NCBI GenBank assembly: GCA_017466365.1
Contig: JAFTUG010000002.1
Location: 62,001 to 126,000 of the forward strand
Length of the DNA: 64,000 nt
Origin: Clostridia bacterium
GTDB taxonomy: Bacteria > Bacillota > Clostridia > Oscillospirales > Acutalibacteraceae
Direction: 5' to 3'
The translations under genes and the position numbers were made by a program. The notes under the pieces are model-generated. The model ran no database searches. It worked only from the letters and a program-made list of their open reading frames with translations, and was not told the DNA's origin. Position 1 is the stretch's first letter, and each line of letters begins with the position of its first letter. Shown here piece after piece: positions 1 to 8,810 of the stretch.

Positions 1-1684
1 AATGAATTCTTGCGAACGATTTAGCGATAACAGCCTTGATTCCGAGATAAAGAGGAACAAGTGCTGCATGCTCTCTCGATGAACCCTGACCGTAGTTTGC
101 GCCGCCGATGATGAAGCCCTTGCCTGCAGCTTTGCAACGCTCTGCAAAGTGTTCGTCACACTGCTTGAAGCAGAAGTTTGAAAGGAAAGGAATGTTTGAA
201 CGGTAGGGGAGAATCTTTGCGCCTGCAGGCATGATATGGTCGGTTGTTATGTTATCGCCAACCTTGAGAATTGCAGGAGCCTCGATGTTTTCGGGCAATT
301 CAACGCTTGTGGGGAAAGGTTTGATGTTGGGACCGTACTTAATTTCAACGCTGTCAGCCTCCTCAACACTTGCAGGCTTTTCGATCATGTTATCATTGAT
401 GATGAAGCGTTCGGGCATTGTGATTTCCGGCATCTCGCCGAGTGTTCTCGGGTCTGTGAGATAACCTGTAATTGCCGATGCTGCTGCAACCTCGGGGCTT
501 ACAAGATAAATACCTGCGTCTGCAGTACCCGATCTTCCCTCAAAGTTTCTGTTGAAGGTACGGAGTGAAACGCCCTTTGACTGCGGTGACTGACCCATGC
601 CGATGCAGGGACCGCATGAACATTCGAGAAGTCTTGCACCTGCACAGAGGATATCGGAAAGCGCACCGTTGAGTGAAAGCATATTGAGAACCTGCATTGA
701 ACCCGGTGAAATGGTGAGGCTTACGTTGGGAGCAACTTTCTTGCCCTTGAGTATAGCCGCAACCTTGAGAAGGTCAAGCAGAGATGAGTTTGTGCATGAA
801 CCGATGCATACCTGACTGATTTCAATGTTGCCGATTTCTTCAACGGTTTTAACGTTGTCAGGCATATGAGGCATCGCTGCCATGGGAGCAAGCTTGCAAA
901 GGTCGATATCAATGATTTCATCGTACTGTGCATCCTCATCGGGGAGAAGTTCTGTCCAGTCTTCTTCTCTGCCCTGTGCTTTAAGGAATTCTTTTGTTGT
1001 TTCATCAGAGGGGAAAACAGAGGTTGTTGCACCAAGCTCTGCACCCATGTTTGTGATTGTAGCTCTTTCGGGAACGGAGAGTGTTTTAACGCCCTCACCG
1101 CCGTATTCGATAATCTTGCCAACGCCGCCCTTAACGCTCATAATGCGGAGAACTTCAAGAATGATGTCCTTTGCACCGACCCAGGGTGAAAGCTTGCCCG
1201 AAAGGCGGACAAGGGTCATTTTCGGCATTGTTGTGTAGTATGTACCGCCGCCCATTGCAACTGCAACATCAAGACCGCCTGCGCCGATTGCGAGCATGCC
1301 GATACCGCCGCCTGTGGGAGTATGGCTGTCTGAACCGATAAGAGTTTTACCGGGTTTTCCGAAGCGTTCAAGATGAAGCTGATGGCAGATACCGTTGCCG
1401 GGCTTTGAGAAAAGAAGACCTCTTTTCTTTGCAACGCTCTGAATAAATCTGTGGTCGTCTGCGTTTTCAAAACCGTTCTGCAAGGTATTGTGGTCGATAT
1501 ATGAAACCGAAAGCTCTGTGCGTACTCTTTCAACACCCATTGCTTCAAATTCAAGGTATGCCATAGTACCCGTTGCATCCTGGGTAAGTGTCTGGTCAAT
1601 CTTAAGACCGATTTCGGTGCCGGGTATCATTTCGCCGCTGACAAGATGGCTCTTGATCAGCTTCTGGCCTATTGTCATTCCCAT
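1..1684 (-). CDS. Aconitate hydratase, 3' end cut by window edge
   Basis: Isomerises citrate to isocitrate through cis-aconitate in the cytoplasm, supplying 2-oxoglutarate for glutamate. Translating the minus strand gives 561 open codons without a stop. The family signatures read in order: QDATGTMAYLEFEAMG near residue 36, SDSHTPTGGG, the [4Fe-4S] ligand segments GSCTNSS and CSCGPCIGMG, and the swivel-domain GANYGQGSSREHA near the window edge. This resembles the compact Aquifex-type aconitase of about 640 residues, so roughly 80 residues are missing. The start at 1684 (MGMTIGQ) has AGGAGG 7 nt upstream; a second in-frame ATG at 1678 is possible. A 3-isopropylmalate dehydratase large subunit is less likely because the swivel domain is fused. 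It is divergent from the pyr operon. Confidence 0.93.
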   Translation of the reverse strand, partial: MGMTIGQKLIKSHLVSGEMIPGTEIGLKIDQTLTQDATGTMAYLEFEAMGVERVRTELSVSYIDHNTLQNGFENADDHRFIQSVAKKRGLLFSKPGNGICHQLHLERFGKPGKTLIGSDSHTPTGGGIGMLAIGAGGLDVAVAMGGGTYYTTMPKMTLVRLSGKLSPWVGAKDIILEVLRIMSVKGGVGKIIEYGGEGVKTLSVPERATITNMGAELGATTSVFPSDETTKEFLKAQGREEDWTELLPDEDAQYDEIIDIDLCKLAPMAAMPHMPDNVKTVEEIGNIEISQVCIGSCTNSSLLDLLKVAAILKGKKVAPNVSLTISPGSMQVLNMLSLNGALSDILCAGARLLECSCGPCIGMGQSPQSKGVSLRTFNRNFEGRSGTADAGIYLVSPEVAAASAITGYLTDPRTLGEMPEITMPERFIINDNMIEKPASVEEADSVEIKYGPNIKPFPTSVELPENIEAPAILKVGDNITTDHIMPAGAKILPYRSNIPFLSNFCFKQCDEHFAERCKAAGKGFIIGGANYGQGSSREHAALVPLYLGIKAVIAKSFARIH

Positions 1685-1719
1685 TATCCATCCTCCTGTA
1701 ATAAAAACAATAATATACA

Positions 1720-1748
1720 ATTTTATGCCAACAATCACTGTTTGTCAA
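1720..1748 (-). promoter_or_regulatory. Sigma-A promoter of the aconitase gene
   Basis: On the minus strand TTGACA (1748-1743) is followed after 17 nt by TAAAAT (1725-1720). The start codon lies about 36 nt downstream of the -10 box, leaving a short leader with no visible structure. Confidence 0.75.
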
Positions 1749-1813
1749 GTGTTAAAGCAGCTTATTTAATATTTATTTATATAAAAACGGTGTCTGAATT
1801 TTTCTTTTTGCTG

Positions 1814-1841
1814 TTGACTTTTTTCTTTGATATGTTATACT
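1814..1841 (+). promoter_or_regulatory. Sigma-A promoter of the pyr operon
   Basis: TTGACT (1814-1819), a 16 nt spacer, then TATACT (1836-1841). The pyrC start is only 29 nt beyond the -10 box, so there is no room for a PyrR-type attenuator. Any pyrimidine control must act at initiation or elsewhere. Confidence 0.75.
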
Positions 1842-1870
1842 TATAAAAGTAACATTGAAAGGAAAGAACT

Positions 1871-3115
1871 ATGAGTTTTACTGTTAAAGGATGTAAAAAA
1901 TACGGTAAGGATATGCCCGTAGATATTTCTGTTTCAGGCGGCGTTTTCGGCGGTGCTTCGGGTACCGTTTTTCAATTTGATAATTGTGTTGTTTTTCCCG
2001 GCTTTATTGATGTTCATGTTCATCTCAGAGAGCCGGGATTTTCTTATAAAGAAACCATAGAGACGGGTTCAAAAGCATGCGCAAGAGGCGGATATACAAC
2101 CGTTTGCTCCATGCCTAATCTGAATCCTGTTCCCGACAGCAAAGAAAATCTTAATGTCCAGCTTGAGCTTATAAATAATGATGCAGTAATCACTGTCAAG
2201 CCCTACGGTTCGATAACCGTCGGACAGAACGGACAGGCTCTTTCCGATATGGAAGCGATGACTGATGATGTCTGCGCTTTTTCCGATGACGGAAAAGGCG
2301 TTCAGAGCGACGAAATGATGAGAGCGGCAATGATAAAGGCGAAGTCACTCGGCAAAATGATAGTTGCTCATTGTGAGGATAATTCCCTTCTCGAGGGCGG
2401 CTATATACATAAGGGCAAATATGCCGAAGAACACGGACATAAAGGAATCTGTTCCGAAAGCGAATGGAAGCCCATTGAACGTGATTTGAAGCTTGCCAAA
2501 GAAACGGGCTGTGCATATCACGTCTGCCATATTTCAACAAAAGAAAGCGTTGAGCTTATCAGAAAAGCAAAGGCGGAAGGTGTTGACGTAACATGCGAAA
2601 CGGCACCGCATTATCTTATTTTGAGTGATAAGGATTTGCAGGAACACGGCAGATTTAAAATGAACCCTCCTCTGCGTGATGAAAGCGACAGACTCGCTCT
2701 TATTGAGGGTATTTGTGACGGAACGATTGACATGATTGCAACCGACCATGCGCCTCATTCAGCAGAAGAAAAGGGCAGGGGTCTTGAAAAAAGTGCAATG
2801 GGAATAGTCGGAATTGAAACTGCGTTCCCTCTGCTTTATACTTACTTGGTTAAAGAAAACATAATCACACTCGATAAATTGATTGAGCTTATGAGCATTA
2901 ATCCCGCAAAGAGATTCGGCTTTAACAGCTCGCTTGAAAACGGCATGCCTGCCGATTTTACTGTGTTTGATTTGAGCAAAAAATATAAAATCAATCCCGA
3001 TGATTTTATTTCAAAGGGAAGAGCAACTCCGTTTGAAGGATATGAAGTATACGGCGAATGCCTTATGACCGTATGCAATGGAGAAATCGCCTGGCAGAAA
3101 GGAGAAAGCAAATGA
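1871..3115 (+). CDS. pyrC: Dihydroorotase
   Basis: Zinc amidohydrolase that cyclises N-carbamoyl-aspartate to dihydroorotate, the third step of UMP synthesis. The 414-residue protein is the usual size for class I bacterial enzymes. It shows the metal-binding DVHVHLREPG (His49, His51), ARGGYTTVCSMPN, AHCED, CHISTKES, the substrate loop MNPPLRD, and DMIATDHAPHS with the catalytic Asp. The ATG follows AAAGGAAAG. It is the first gene of the pyr operon, and its stop overlaps the pyrK start as ATGA. Hydantoinase-like relatives lack the MNPPLRD context, so the assignment is firm. Confidence 0.96.
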   Translation: MSFTVKGCKKYGKDMPVDISVSGGVFGGASGTVFQFDNCVVFPGFIDVHVHLREPGFSYKETIETGSKACARGGYTTVCSMPNLNPVPDSKENLNVQLELINNDAVITVKPYGSITVGQNGQALSDMEAMTDDVCAFSDDGKGVQSDEMMRAAMIKAKSLGKMIVAHCEDNSLLEGGYIHKGKYAEEHGHKGICSESEWKPIERDLKLAKETGCAYHVCHISTKESVELIRKAKAEGVDVTCETAPHYLILSDKDLQEHGRFKMNPPLRDESDRLALIEGICDGTIDMIATDHAPHSAEEKGRGLEKSAMGIVGIETAFPLLYTYLVKENIITLDKLIELMSINPAKRFGFNSSLENGMPADFTVFDLSKKYKINPDDFISKGRATPFEGYEVYGECLMTVCNGEIAWQKGESK

Positions 3116-3843
3116 ACAGAGGAATATACCAAATAGTTGACAACAAGCATTTGACAAAGGATATATTTGAAATGAAGCTTGAGGGTGAAACTTCTCACAT
3201 AACCGCACCCGGACAGTTTCTAAACATTCAGCTTAACGGTTTTTATCTTCGCAGACCTATCTCAATCTGCGACTACGATGATAAAACAGTAACGATTATT
3301 TATAAAGTTGTCGGTGTCGGTACAGAGGCTATGGCAAAGCTCAATAAAGGCGAAAAGCTTGATATTCTTTGCGGTCTCGGTAACGGATTTGACACTGCAA
3401 AGAGCGGCGAAAAGGCTGTTCTTATCGGCGGCGGTGTAGGCGTACCTCCGATGTATAACCTCTGCAAAAAGCTTCTCGCTGAAGGCAAGGGAGTTTCCGT
3501 TATCCTCGGCTTCAACACCAAAGATGAGATTTTCTACGAGGATGAATTCAAAGCTCTCGGCGCTGATGTTTATGTTTCAACGGTTGACGGTTCTTACGGT
3601 ACAAAGGGATTTGTTACAGACATACTCAAAGATTTGAAATATGATTATTTCTTCACCTGCGGTCCCATGCCTATGTTTAAAGCAATAGAAAAAATTGCCG
3701 AAACAAGCGGACAGTACAGCTTTGAAGAAAGAATGGGATGCGGTTTCGGTGCATGCATGGGTTGCTCATGCAAAACGAAATACGGCAACAAGAGAATCTG
3801 CAGGGACGGTCCCGTGCTTGAAAGGGAGGAAATAATATGGTAA
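3112..3843 (+). CDS. pyrK: Dihydroorotate dehydrogenase electron-transfer subunit
   Basis: FAD/[2Fe-2S] subunit that passes electrons from PyrD to NAD+ in the class 1B dihydroorotate dehydrogenase. The 243-residue protein has a flavin-binding RRPISI, the nucleotide segment GGGVGVPP, and a C-terminal cluster with Cys210, Cys215, Cys218 and Cys230 (C-x4-C-x2-C-x11-C). The open frame extends upstream to 3058, but the ATG at 3112 is preceded by AAAGGAG and overlaps the pyrC stop, so it is chosen. The pyrD start lies inside its last codons, typical of translational coupling. Confidence 0.95.
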   Translation: MNRGIYQIVDNKHLTKDIFEMKLEGETSHITAPGQFLNIQLNGFYLRRPISICDYDDKTVTIIYKVVGVGTEAMAKLNKGEKLDILCGLGNGFDTAKSGEKAVLIGGGVGVPPMYNLCKKLLAEGKGVSVILGFNTKDEIFYEDEFKALGADVYVSTVDGSYGTKGFVTDILKDLKYDYFFTCGPMPMFKAIEKIAETSGQYSFEERMGCGFGACMGCSCKTKYGNKRICRDGPVLEREEIIW

Positions 3844-4754
3844 ACACAAAGGTTAATCTTTGCGGAATTGAGCTTGATAATCCGATTATTCCCGCTTCGG
3901 GCACCTTTGGCTTCGGATATGAATTCGCAGAGCTTTACGATATAAACTGTCTTGGTACTTTTTCATTCAAGGGTACAACAAAAGACCCTCGCTTCGGAAA
4001 TCCCACTCCGAGAATCGCTGAATGTGACAGCGGCATGATTAATGCTGTCGGACTTCAGAATCCCGGCGTTGAAAAGGTTATCAGCGATGAGCTTCCGAAG
4101 CTTGCAAAGTGCTTCTCAAAACCCGTTATGGCAAATGTCAGCGGATTTTCTCTTGAGGAATATGCTTATACCTGCGAAAAAATTGATAAGCAGGAGCAGG
4201 TCGGCTGGCTTGAAGTCAACATCAGCTGCCCCAATGTTCACGGCGGCGGAATGAGCTTCGGCACTTCACCCGAAGCTGCTGCAGAGGTTACAAAAGCAGT
4301 CAAAGCCGTAACAACAAAACCCGTAATCATCAAGCTTTCACCGAATGTTACCGATATCGTTTCTATCGCAAAGGCTTGCGAGGAGGCAGGTGCAGACGGC
4401 ATAAGCCTTATCAATACACTTCTCGGAATGAGAATTGACCTTAAAACAAGAAAGCCTGTTATCGCAAATAAGATGGGCGGATTTTCAGGCGCAGCAATAA
4501 AGCCCGTAGCGTTGAGAATGGTTTATCAGGTCAGTCAGGCAGTTAAAGTGCCTGTTGTCGGAATGGGCGGTGTTTCAAATGCCCGTGATGTTCTTGAATT
4601 CATTATGGCGGGCGCAACAGCCGTTGAGGTCGGTGCGGCAAATCTTGTTAATCCTTATGTTTGCAAGGAAATAATAGATGAGCTTCCCGAGGTCATGGCA
4701 AAATACGGTATTAATAATTTTAATGAAATAAAAGGATGTGCTTACAATGGGTAA
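3837..4754 (+). CDS. pyrD: Dihydroorotate dehydrogenase, class 1B catalytic subunit
   Basis: FMN enzyme oxidising dihydroorotate to orotate, acting as a heterotetramer with PyrK. The 305 residues include the early [15 protein letters not shown], the catalytic-base segment [11 protein letters not shown] (Cys131, diagnostic of class 1), KLSPNVTDI, and FMN phosphate binding around [16 protein letters not shown] and GATAVEVG. The partner PyrK upstream confirms class 1B, which uses NAD+ and suits anaerobes. The ATG overlaps the pyrK stop by 7 nt and has GGGAGG upstream. Confidence 0.96.
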   Translation: MVNTKVNLCGIELDNPIIPASGTFGFGYEFAELYDINCLGTFSFKGTTKDPRFGNPTPRIAECDSGMINAVGLQNPGVEKVISDELPKLAKCFSKPVMANVSGFSLEEYAYTCEKIDKQEQVGWLEVNISCPNVHGGGMSFGTSPEAAAEVTKAVKAVTTKPVIIKLSPNVTDIVSIAKACEEAGADGISLINTLLGMRIDLKTRKPVIANKMGGFSGAAIKPVALRMVYQVSQAVKVPVVGMGGVSNARDVLEFIMAGATAVEVGAANLVNPYVCKEIIDELPEVMAKYGINNFNEIKGCAYNG

Positions 4755-5445
4755 AGATGTAATCGTAGCTTGCGATTTCAGCAGCAAGCAGGCAGTAATG
4801 GATTTTCTTGATAAGTTTACAGACGAAAAGCCTTATGTTAAAATCGGCATGGAGCTTTTCTATGCGGAAGGTCCTTCAATTGTTAAGGAAATCAAAGAAA
4901 GAGGTCATAAGATTTTCCTTGACCTCAAGCTTTGCGATATTCCCAACACAGTTAAGAAGGCTATGAGTGTTTTAAGTAATCTCGATGTTGATATGACAAA
5001 TCTTCATGCAAGCGGCACTATCGAAATGATGCAGGCTGCAATCGAAGGTCTCACAAAGCCCGACGGCACAAGACCTCTTCTTATTGCCGTTACACAGCTC
5101 ACTTCAACAAGTGAAGAAAGAATGAGAGAACAGCTTCTTATTGATAAGCCTCTTGATGAGGTTGTTATGCACTATGCATCAAATGCCGAAAAGGCAGGTC
5201 TTGACGGCGTTGTTTGCTCACCCCTTGAAGCAGGCAAGGTGCATGACCGTTGCGGTGCTAAGTTCCTTACGGTTACTCCCGGTGTACGCTTTGCAGACGG
5301 TGATGTCGGTGACCAGGTAAGAGTTACAACTCCTGCAAAGGCAAAGGAACTCGGATCGGATTATATTGTAGTCGGCAGACCCATCACTGCTGCTGAAGAT
5401 CCCGTTGCAGCTTACAGAAGATGCATGGCTGAGTTCGTAGGTTAA
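4747..5445 (+). CDS. pyrF: Orotidine 5'-phosphate decarboxylase
   Basis: Decarboxylates OMP to UMP, the last step of the pathway. The 232-residue TIM barrel carries the charged catalytic network in [11 protein letters not shown] (Asp59, Lys61, Asp64) and the phosphate-binding [10 protein letters not shown] near the C terminus, so it is the short PyrF type found in Bacillus and E. coli. An upstream in-frame ATG at 4738 directly abuts the AAAGG ribosome site, so the ATG at 4747 ([11 protein letters not shown]) is preferred. The start overlaps the pyrD stop by 8 nt. Confidence 0.96.
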   Translation: MGKDVIVACDFSSKQAVMDFLDKFTDEKPYVKIGMELFYAEGPSIVKEIKERGHKIFLDLKLCDIPNTVKKAMSVLSNLDVDMTNLHASGTIEMMQAAIEGLTKPDGTRPLLIAVTQLTSTSEERMREQLLIDKPLDEVVMHYASNAEKAGLDGVVCSPLEAGKVHDRCGAKFLTVTPGVRFADGDVGDQVRVTTPAKAKELGSDYIVVGRPITAAEDPVAAYRRCMAEFVG

Positions 5446-5475
5446 TTTGTTAATAATATCAGGAGGATTTTAAAT

Positions 5476-6114
5476 ATGGAAAAGCTTATTGCAAAAGATT
5501 TACTTTCAATCGGTGCTGTTTTTCTTCGTCCCGAAGAACCCTTCACATGGGCAAGCGGCATCAAAAGCCCCATTTATTGCGACAACAGACTGACTCTCAC
5601 AGCTCCCGAAGTTCGTACCGATGTTGAAAAGGGTCTCGCAGAAACAGTTAAAAAGTATTATCCCGAAGCTGAAGTGCTCATGGGTACTTCAACCGCAGGT
5701 ATTGCTCACGCAGCTATCACAGCTCATATGCTCGATATGCCCATGGGTTATGTACGTTCAGGTGCAAAGGACCACGGCAGAGGAAATCAGATTGAAGGCA
5801 AGCTTGAAAAAGGTCAGAAAGTTGTTGTTATCGAAGACCTTATTTCAACAGGCGGCAGCGTTATCGAAGTTGTTGAAGCTCTCCGCGAAGCAGGTGCAGA
5901 AGTTCTCGGCATCGCAAGCATCTTCACCTACGGCATGAAGAAGGGTCTTGACAGACTTGCAGCTGCAGAGGTTAAGAATGTAAGCCTTACAAACCTTGAC
6001 GTTATAGCAGAGGTTGCTGCTGAAATCGGCTATATCAAGCCCGAAGATGTTGCACGCCTCATAGCTTTCAGAAATAACCCCTCCGACGAAAGCTGGATAG
6101 GGGGAGCAAAATGA
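5476..6114 (+). CDS. pyrE: Orotate phosphoribosyltransferase
   Basis: Joins orotate to PRPP to give OMP. The 212-residue type I phosphoribosyltransferase has the PRPP signature [13 protein letters not shown] and the flexible-loop [12 protein letters not shown]. It ends in a helical extension ([14 protein letters not shown]) common in clostridial PyrE. AGGAGG precedes the ATG. The 30 nt gap after pyrF is the largest inside the operon; its stop overlaps pyrB as ATGA. Confidence 0.95.
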   Translation: MEKLIAKDLLSIGAVFLRPEEPFTWASGIKSPIYCDNRLTLTAPEVRTDVEKGLAETVKKYYPEAEVLMGTSTAGIAHAAITAHMLDMPMGYVRSGAKDHGRGNQIEGKLEKGQKVVVIEDLISTGGSVIEVVEALREAGAEVLGIASIFTYGMKKGLDRLAAAEVKNVSLTNLDVIAEVAAEIGYIKPEDVARLIAFRNNPSDESWIGGAK

Positions 6115-7025
6115 GAAGTCTGATAGACATTCTTTCGCTCTCACTTGACGAAATCGACGAGCTTATTGCTGTTGCAGAGGATATCATTGCAAACCCTGTT
6201 AAATATAGGGATAAATGCAGATATAAAAAGCTTGCAACTCTTTTCTTTGAGCCGTCAACAAGAACACGCCTCAGCTTTGAAGCTGCGATGTATGAGCTTG
6301 GCGGTCAGGTGCTCGGTTTTTCAGAGGCAAATTCCTCATCTGCCGCAAAGGGTGAAAGCGTTGCCGATACCGCAAGAACGGTAAGCTGTTATGCGGATAT
6401 TATTGCAATGCGCCATCCCAAAGAGGGTGCACCTCTTGTTGCATCAATGGCTTCAAGCGTTCCTATTATCAATGCAGGTGACGGCGGACATAACCACCCC
6501 ACACAGACTCTCACTGACCTTCTCACCATTAAGCGTGAAAAGGGCAGACTTGACAATATGACCGTAGGTTTCTGCGGTGACCTCAAATTCGGCAGAACCG
6601 TTCATTCACTTATCGAGGCTCTTTCAAGATACACAGGCATCGAATTTGTACTTATTTCTCCTGAAGAATTAACTCTTCCCGGTTATCTCAAGAAGGGTAT
6701 TCTTTCTCACGATGGAATGAAATATACCGAAACCACAAATCTTGAAGAGGTTATGCCGAAGCTTGATATTCTCTATATGACCCGTGTTCAGCGCGAACGC
6801 TTCTTCAATGAAGAAGATTATTTAAGACTTAAGGACAGCTATATTCTTACCCCTGAAAAGCTCCAGAATGCAAAGCCCGATCTTGCTATTCTCCATCCGC
6901 TTCCGAGAGTTAACGAAATTCATACTTCCGTTGACTCCGACCCGAGAGCCTGCTATTTCAGACAGGTGCTTAACGGTAAATTCATTCGCATGGCTCTTAT
7001 TCTCAAACTTCTGGAGGTGGAATAA
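6111..7025 (+). CDS. pyrB: Aspartate carbamoyltransferase, catalytic subunit
   Basis: Transfers the carbamoyl group to aspartate, the committed step of pyrimidine synthesis. The 304 residues include the carbamoyl-phosphate loop [15 protein letters not shown], the second-subunit loop segment [26 protein letters not shown], and the C-terminal HPLPRVNEI. The regulatory chain follows immediately, so the holoenzyme is probably the E. coli-like catalytic/regulatory assembly with allosteric control. The start overlaps the pyrE stop (ATGA) and the stop overlaps the pyrI start by 1 nt. Confidence 0.96.
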   Translation: MRSLIDILSLSLDEIDELIAVAEDIIANPVKYRDKCRYKKLATLFFEPSTRTRLSFEAAMYELGGQVLGFSEANSSSAAKGESVADTARTVSCYADIIAMRHPKEGAPLVASMASSVPIINAGDGGHNHPTQTLTDLLTIKREKGRLDNMTVGFCGDLKFGRTVHSLIEALSRYTGIEFVLISPEELTLPGYLKKGILSHDGMKYTETTNLEEVMPKLDILYMTRVQRERFFNEEDYLRLKDSYILTPEKLQNAKPDLAILHPLPRVNEIHTSVDSDPRACYFRQVLNGKFIRMALILKLLEVE

Positions 7026-7441
7026 TGCATATTGATTCAATCAAAAACGGCGTTGTTATCGACCATATCAAAGCGGGCAAGAGCATGGAGATTTATTATC
7101 ATCTTGAGCTTGATAAGCTTGACTGCACCGTTGCAATCATAAAGAATGTCCACAGCAAGAAAATGGGTTCAAAGGATATCATCAAAATCGACTCGGATAT
7201 GCAGGTTGACCTTGATGTACTCGGTTATATCGATTCGGATATCACCGTTAACATCATCAAAGACGGCGTTCTTTGCGAAAAGAAAAAGCTTACCCTTCCC
7301 GAGCAGATTAAGGATGTTATCAAGTGCAAAAATCCCCGTTGTATAACAACAACGGAGCAGGATTTGCCCCATGTTTTCAAGCTTACAGACCCTGCAACAA
7401 AAACATATCGCTGTATTTACTGCGAAGCGAAGGCAAAGTAA
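7025..7441 (+). CDS. pyrI: Aspartate carbamoyltransferase, regulatory subunit
   Basis: Binds nucleotide effectors and holds PyrB trimers together. The 138-residue protein has an N-terminal effector domain starting HIDSIKNGVVIDHI and a zinc domain with Cys101, Cys106, Cys130 and Cys133 (C-x4-C and C-x2-C pairs). It is shorter at the N terminus than the 153-residue E. coli chain. As last gene of the operon it is followed within 10 nt by a terminator. The operon has no pyrR, and carAB is not in this window. Confidence 0.94.
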   Translation: MHIDSIKNGVVIDHIKAGKSMEIYYHLELDKLDCTVAIIKNVHSKKMGSKDIIKIDSDMQVDLDVLGYIDSDITVNIIKDGVLCEKKKLTLPEQIKDVIKCKNPRCITTTEQDLPHVFKLTDPATKTYRCIYCEAKAK

Positions 7442-7450
7442 AAACATTTA

Positions 7451-7476
7451 AACTCCCGTGTTAACGGGAGTTTTTT
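7451..7476 (+). terminator. Terminator of the pyr operon
   Basis: An 8 bp perfect stem, AACTCCCG (7451-7458) with CGGGAGTT (7465-7472), a 6 nt loop, and a run of six T from 7471. Confidence 0.9.
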
Positions 7477-7477
7477 G

Positions 7478-7506
7478 TTGATATATATAAAGTAATGTGT
7501 TATAAT
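7478..7506 (+). promoter_or_regulatory. Sigma-A promoter of the glycosidase/SDR operon
   Basis: TTGATA (7478-7483), 17 nt, TATAAT (7501-7506), directly behind the pyr terminator. The first start codon is 31 nt downstream. Confidence 0.8.
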
Positions 7507-7537
7507 TAAAATGTATAATTTTGTAAGGAGAAACGTT

Positions 7538-7831
7538 ATGATTAAACACATAGTATGCTTCAAACTCAAAGACAACAGCCTCGCTGAATGTGAGAAGGCA
7601 AAGGAAGTTCTTCTTTCAATGAAGGGGAATGTGCCCGAGCTTCGAGGAATTACCGTAGGAATTGATTTTCTTCATTCCGAGCGTTCGTATGACCTTATTC
7701 TTGAAGTTCTTCTTGATGATGATGCGGCTCTTGAAAGCTATCAGAATGATCCCTATCATTGCTCCGTTGTCAAAAAGCATATGCATGCCGTAAGAGAATC
7801 GTGTGTTGCGGTTGATTATGTCGTTGAGTAA
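7538..7831 (+). CDS. Dabb (stress-responsive alpha/beta barrel) domain protein
   Basis: A 97-residue single-domain protein opening MIKHIVCFKLKD, with SERSYDLILEVLLDDDAAL and YQNDPYHCSVVKKHM, the usual pattern of the dimeric ferredoxin-like Dabb fold. No enzymatic role can be deduced; family members range from plant stress proteins to small cyclases. The ATG at 7538 has TAAGGAG 7 nt upstream; an in-frame ATG at 7511 lies too close to the promoter. It leads a five-gene operon with gaps of 1-19 nt, so it may act on a product of the downstream enzymes. Confidence 0.85.
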   Translation: MIKHIVCFKLKDNSLAECEKAKEVLLSMKGNVPELRGITVGIDFLHSERSYDLILEVLLDDDAALESYQNDPYHCSVVKKHMHAVRESCVAVDYVVE

Positions 7832-7846
7832 TTAAAGAGGTGAATT

Positions 7847-8794
7847 ATGCAGCTGCTTGAAATAAACAAAGAAAAATATATCGGTCAGGCGGACCCTTTT
7901 ATACTTGAATCAAACGGTAAATTTTATATTTACACAACAGGAAAAGACGGCATATATGCTTATTCATCCGATAAGCTTGCAGAGGGCTGGAAGTTTGAAG
8001 GAAAGGTGTTTGAATATACCCAATCCGATGTGCATGATTACTGGGCACCGTCTGTTATAGAAATAGACGGCACATATTATATGTATTGCTCGTTTGAATT
8101 CTACGATGATATACCCGATAAGGGCGGACATCATCAGGCAATGCATGTTTCGTCAAGCAAAAATCCTCTCGGGCCTTTTGAAAATCCGAAGCAGCTCCTT
8201 CATCCGTTTTCCATAGATTCCCATGTTGTGAAGAACGAAAACGGTTTGTTTATCTTCTATTCAACAAATGTTTTCAATGTGGAAAGACCGGGTACTATTA
8301 TTGTTGTTGACCGACTTCTTGACCCTGAAACTCCCGAAGGAAAACCCGTTGAGGTTGTTGTTCCTTCAATAGACGAAGAAATTTTCCGCAGAGACAGATA
8401 TAAAAAGGGAACTCATTGGCACACAATTGAGGGGGCGTTCTATTTCAAAGAGGGCGACTGGCAGTATGTTATGTACAGCGGATCTTGTTATGAAAATGAA
8501 ACATATTTCATTGGCTACGCAAGAGCAAAAACCAACGAAACTGACCTCACAAAGATTAAATTTGAGAAATATCCCGATGATAAAACCTATGCTCCCGTTT
8601 TAAGAAGCAATGAATGGGAGGAAGGCACGGGCCACCATTCCATGATAAAGCATGAAGGTCAATGGTACGCAATTTACCATGCAAGAAATGCCGAGGCAGA
8701 CGGTCTTGACGGTGACAGAAGAAACGCAAGAATCTGCCGACTTAATGTTAATGACGGAATAATAACCGCAGACAGAAAGCAATTTGAACTCTGA
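7847..8794 (+). CDS. Glycoside hydrolase family 43 (arabinofuranosidase/xylosidase type)
   Basis: A 315-residue five-bladed propeller glycosidase without a signal peptide, hence cytoplasmic. The three acidic residues expected in GH43 can be placed: Asp16 in GQADPFIL (base), Asp124 in FSIDSHVV (pKa modulator) and Glu195 in WHTIEGAFYF (acid). YWAPSVIEIDGTYYMYCS is the typical blade motif. Likely substrates are alpha-L-arabinofuranosyl or beta-xylosyl ends of short oligosaccharides, but subfamily specificity cannot be read from sequence. It is followed 16 nt later by a GH3 gene, a common partner for hemicellulose oligomers. Confidence 0.88.
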   Translation: MQLLEINKEKYIGQADPFILESNGKFYIYTTGKDGIYAYSSDKLAEGWKFEGKVFEYTQSDVHDYWAPSVIEIDGTYYMYCSFEFYDDIPDKGGHHQAMHVSSSKNPLGPFENPKQLLHPFSIDSHVVKNENGLFIFYSTNVFNVERPGTIIVVDRLLDPETPEGKPVEVVVPSIDEEIFRRDRYKKGTHWHTIEGAFYFKEGDWQYVMYSGSCYENETYFIGYARAKTNETDLTKIKFEKYPDDKTYAPVLRSNEWEEGTGHHSMIKHEGQWYAIYHARNAEADGLDGDRRNARICRLNVNDGIITADRKQFEL

Positions 8795-8810
8795 TATTTG
8801 AGGTGATTTC

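Noticed and set aside
231..1599. Several open frames on both strands in the first 1.6 kb
   Set aside because: All are shadows of the aconitase gene, which reads through the region on the minus strand with intact motifs but has no stop inside the window.
1842..1870. Possible PyrR attenuator before pyrC
   Set aside because: The leader is under 30 nt and contains no hairpins.
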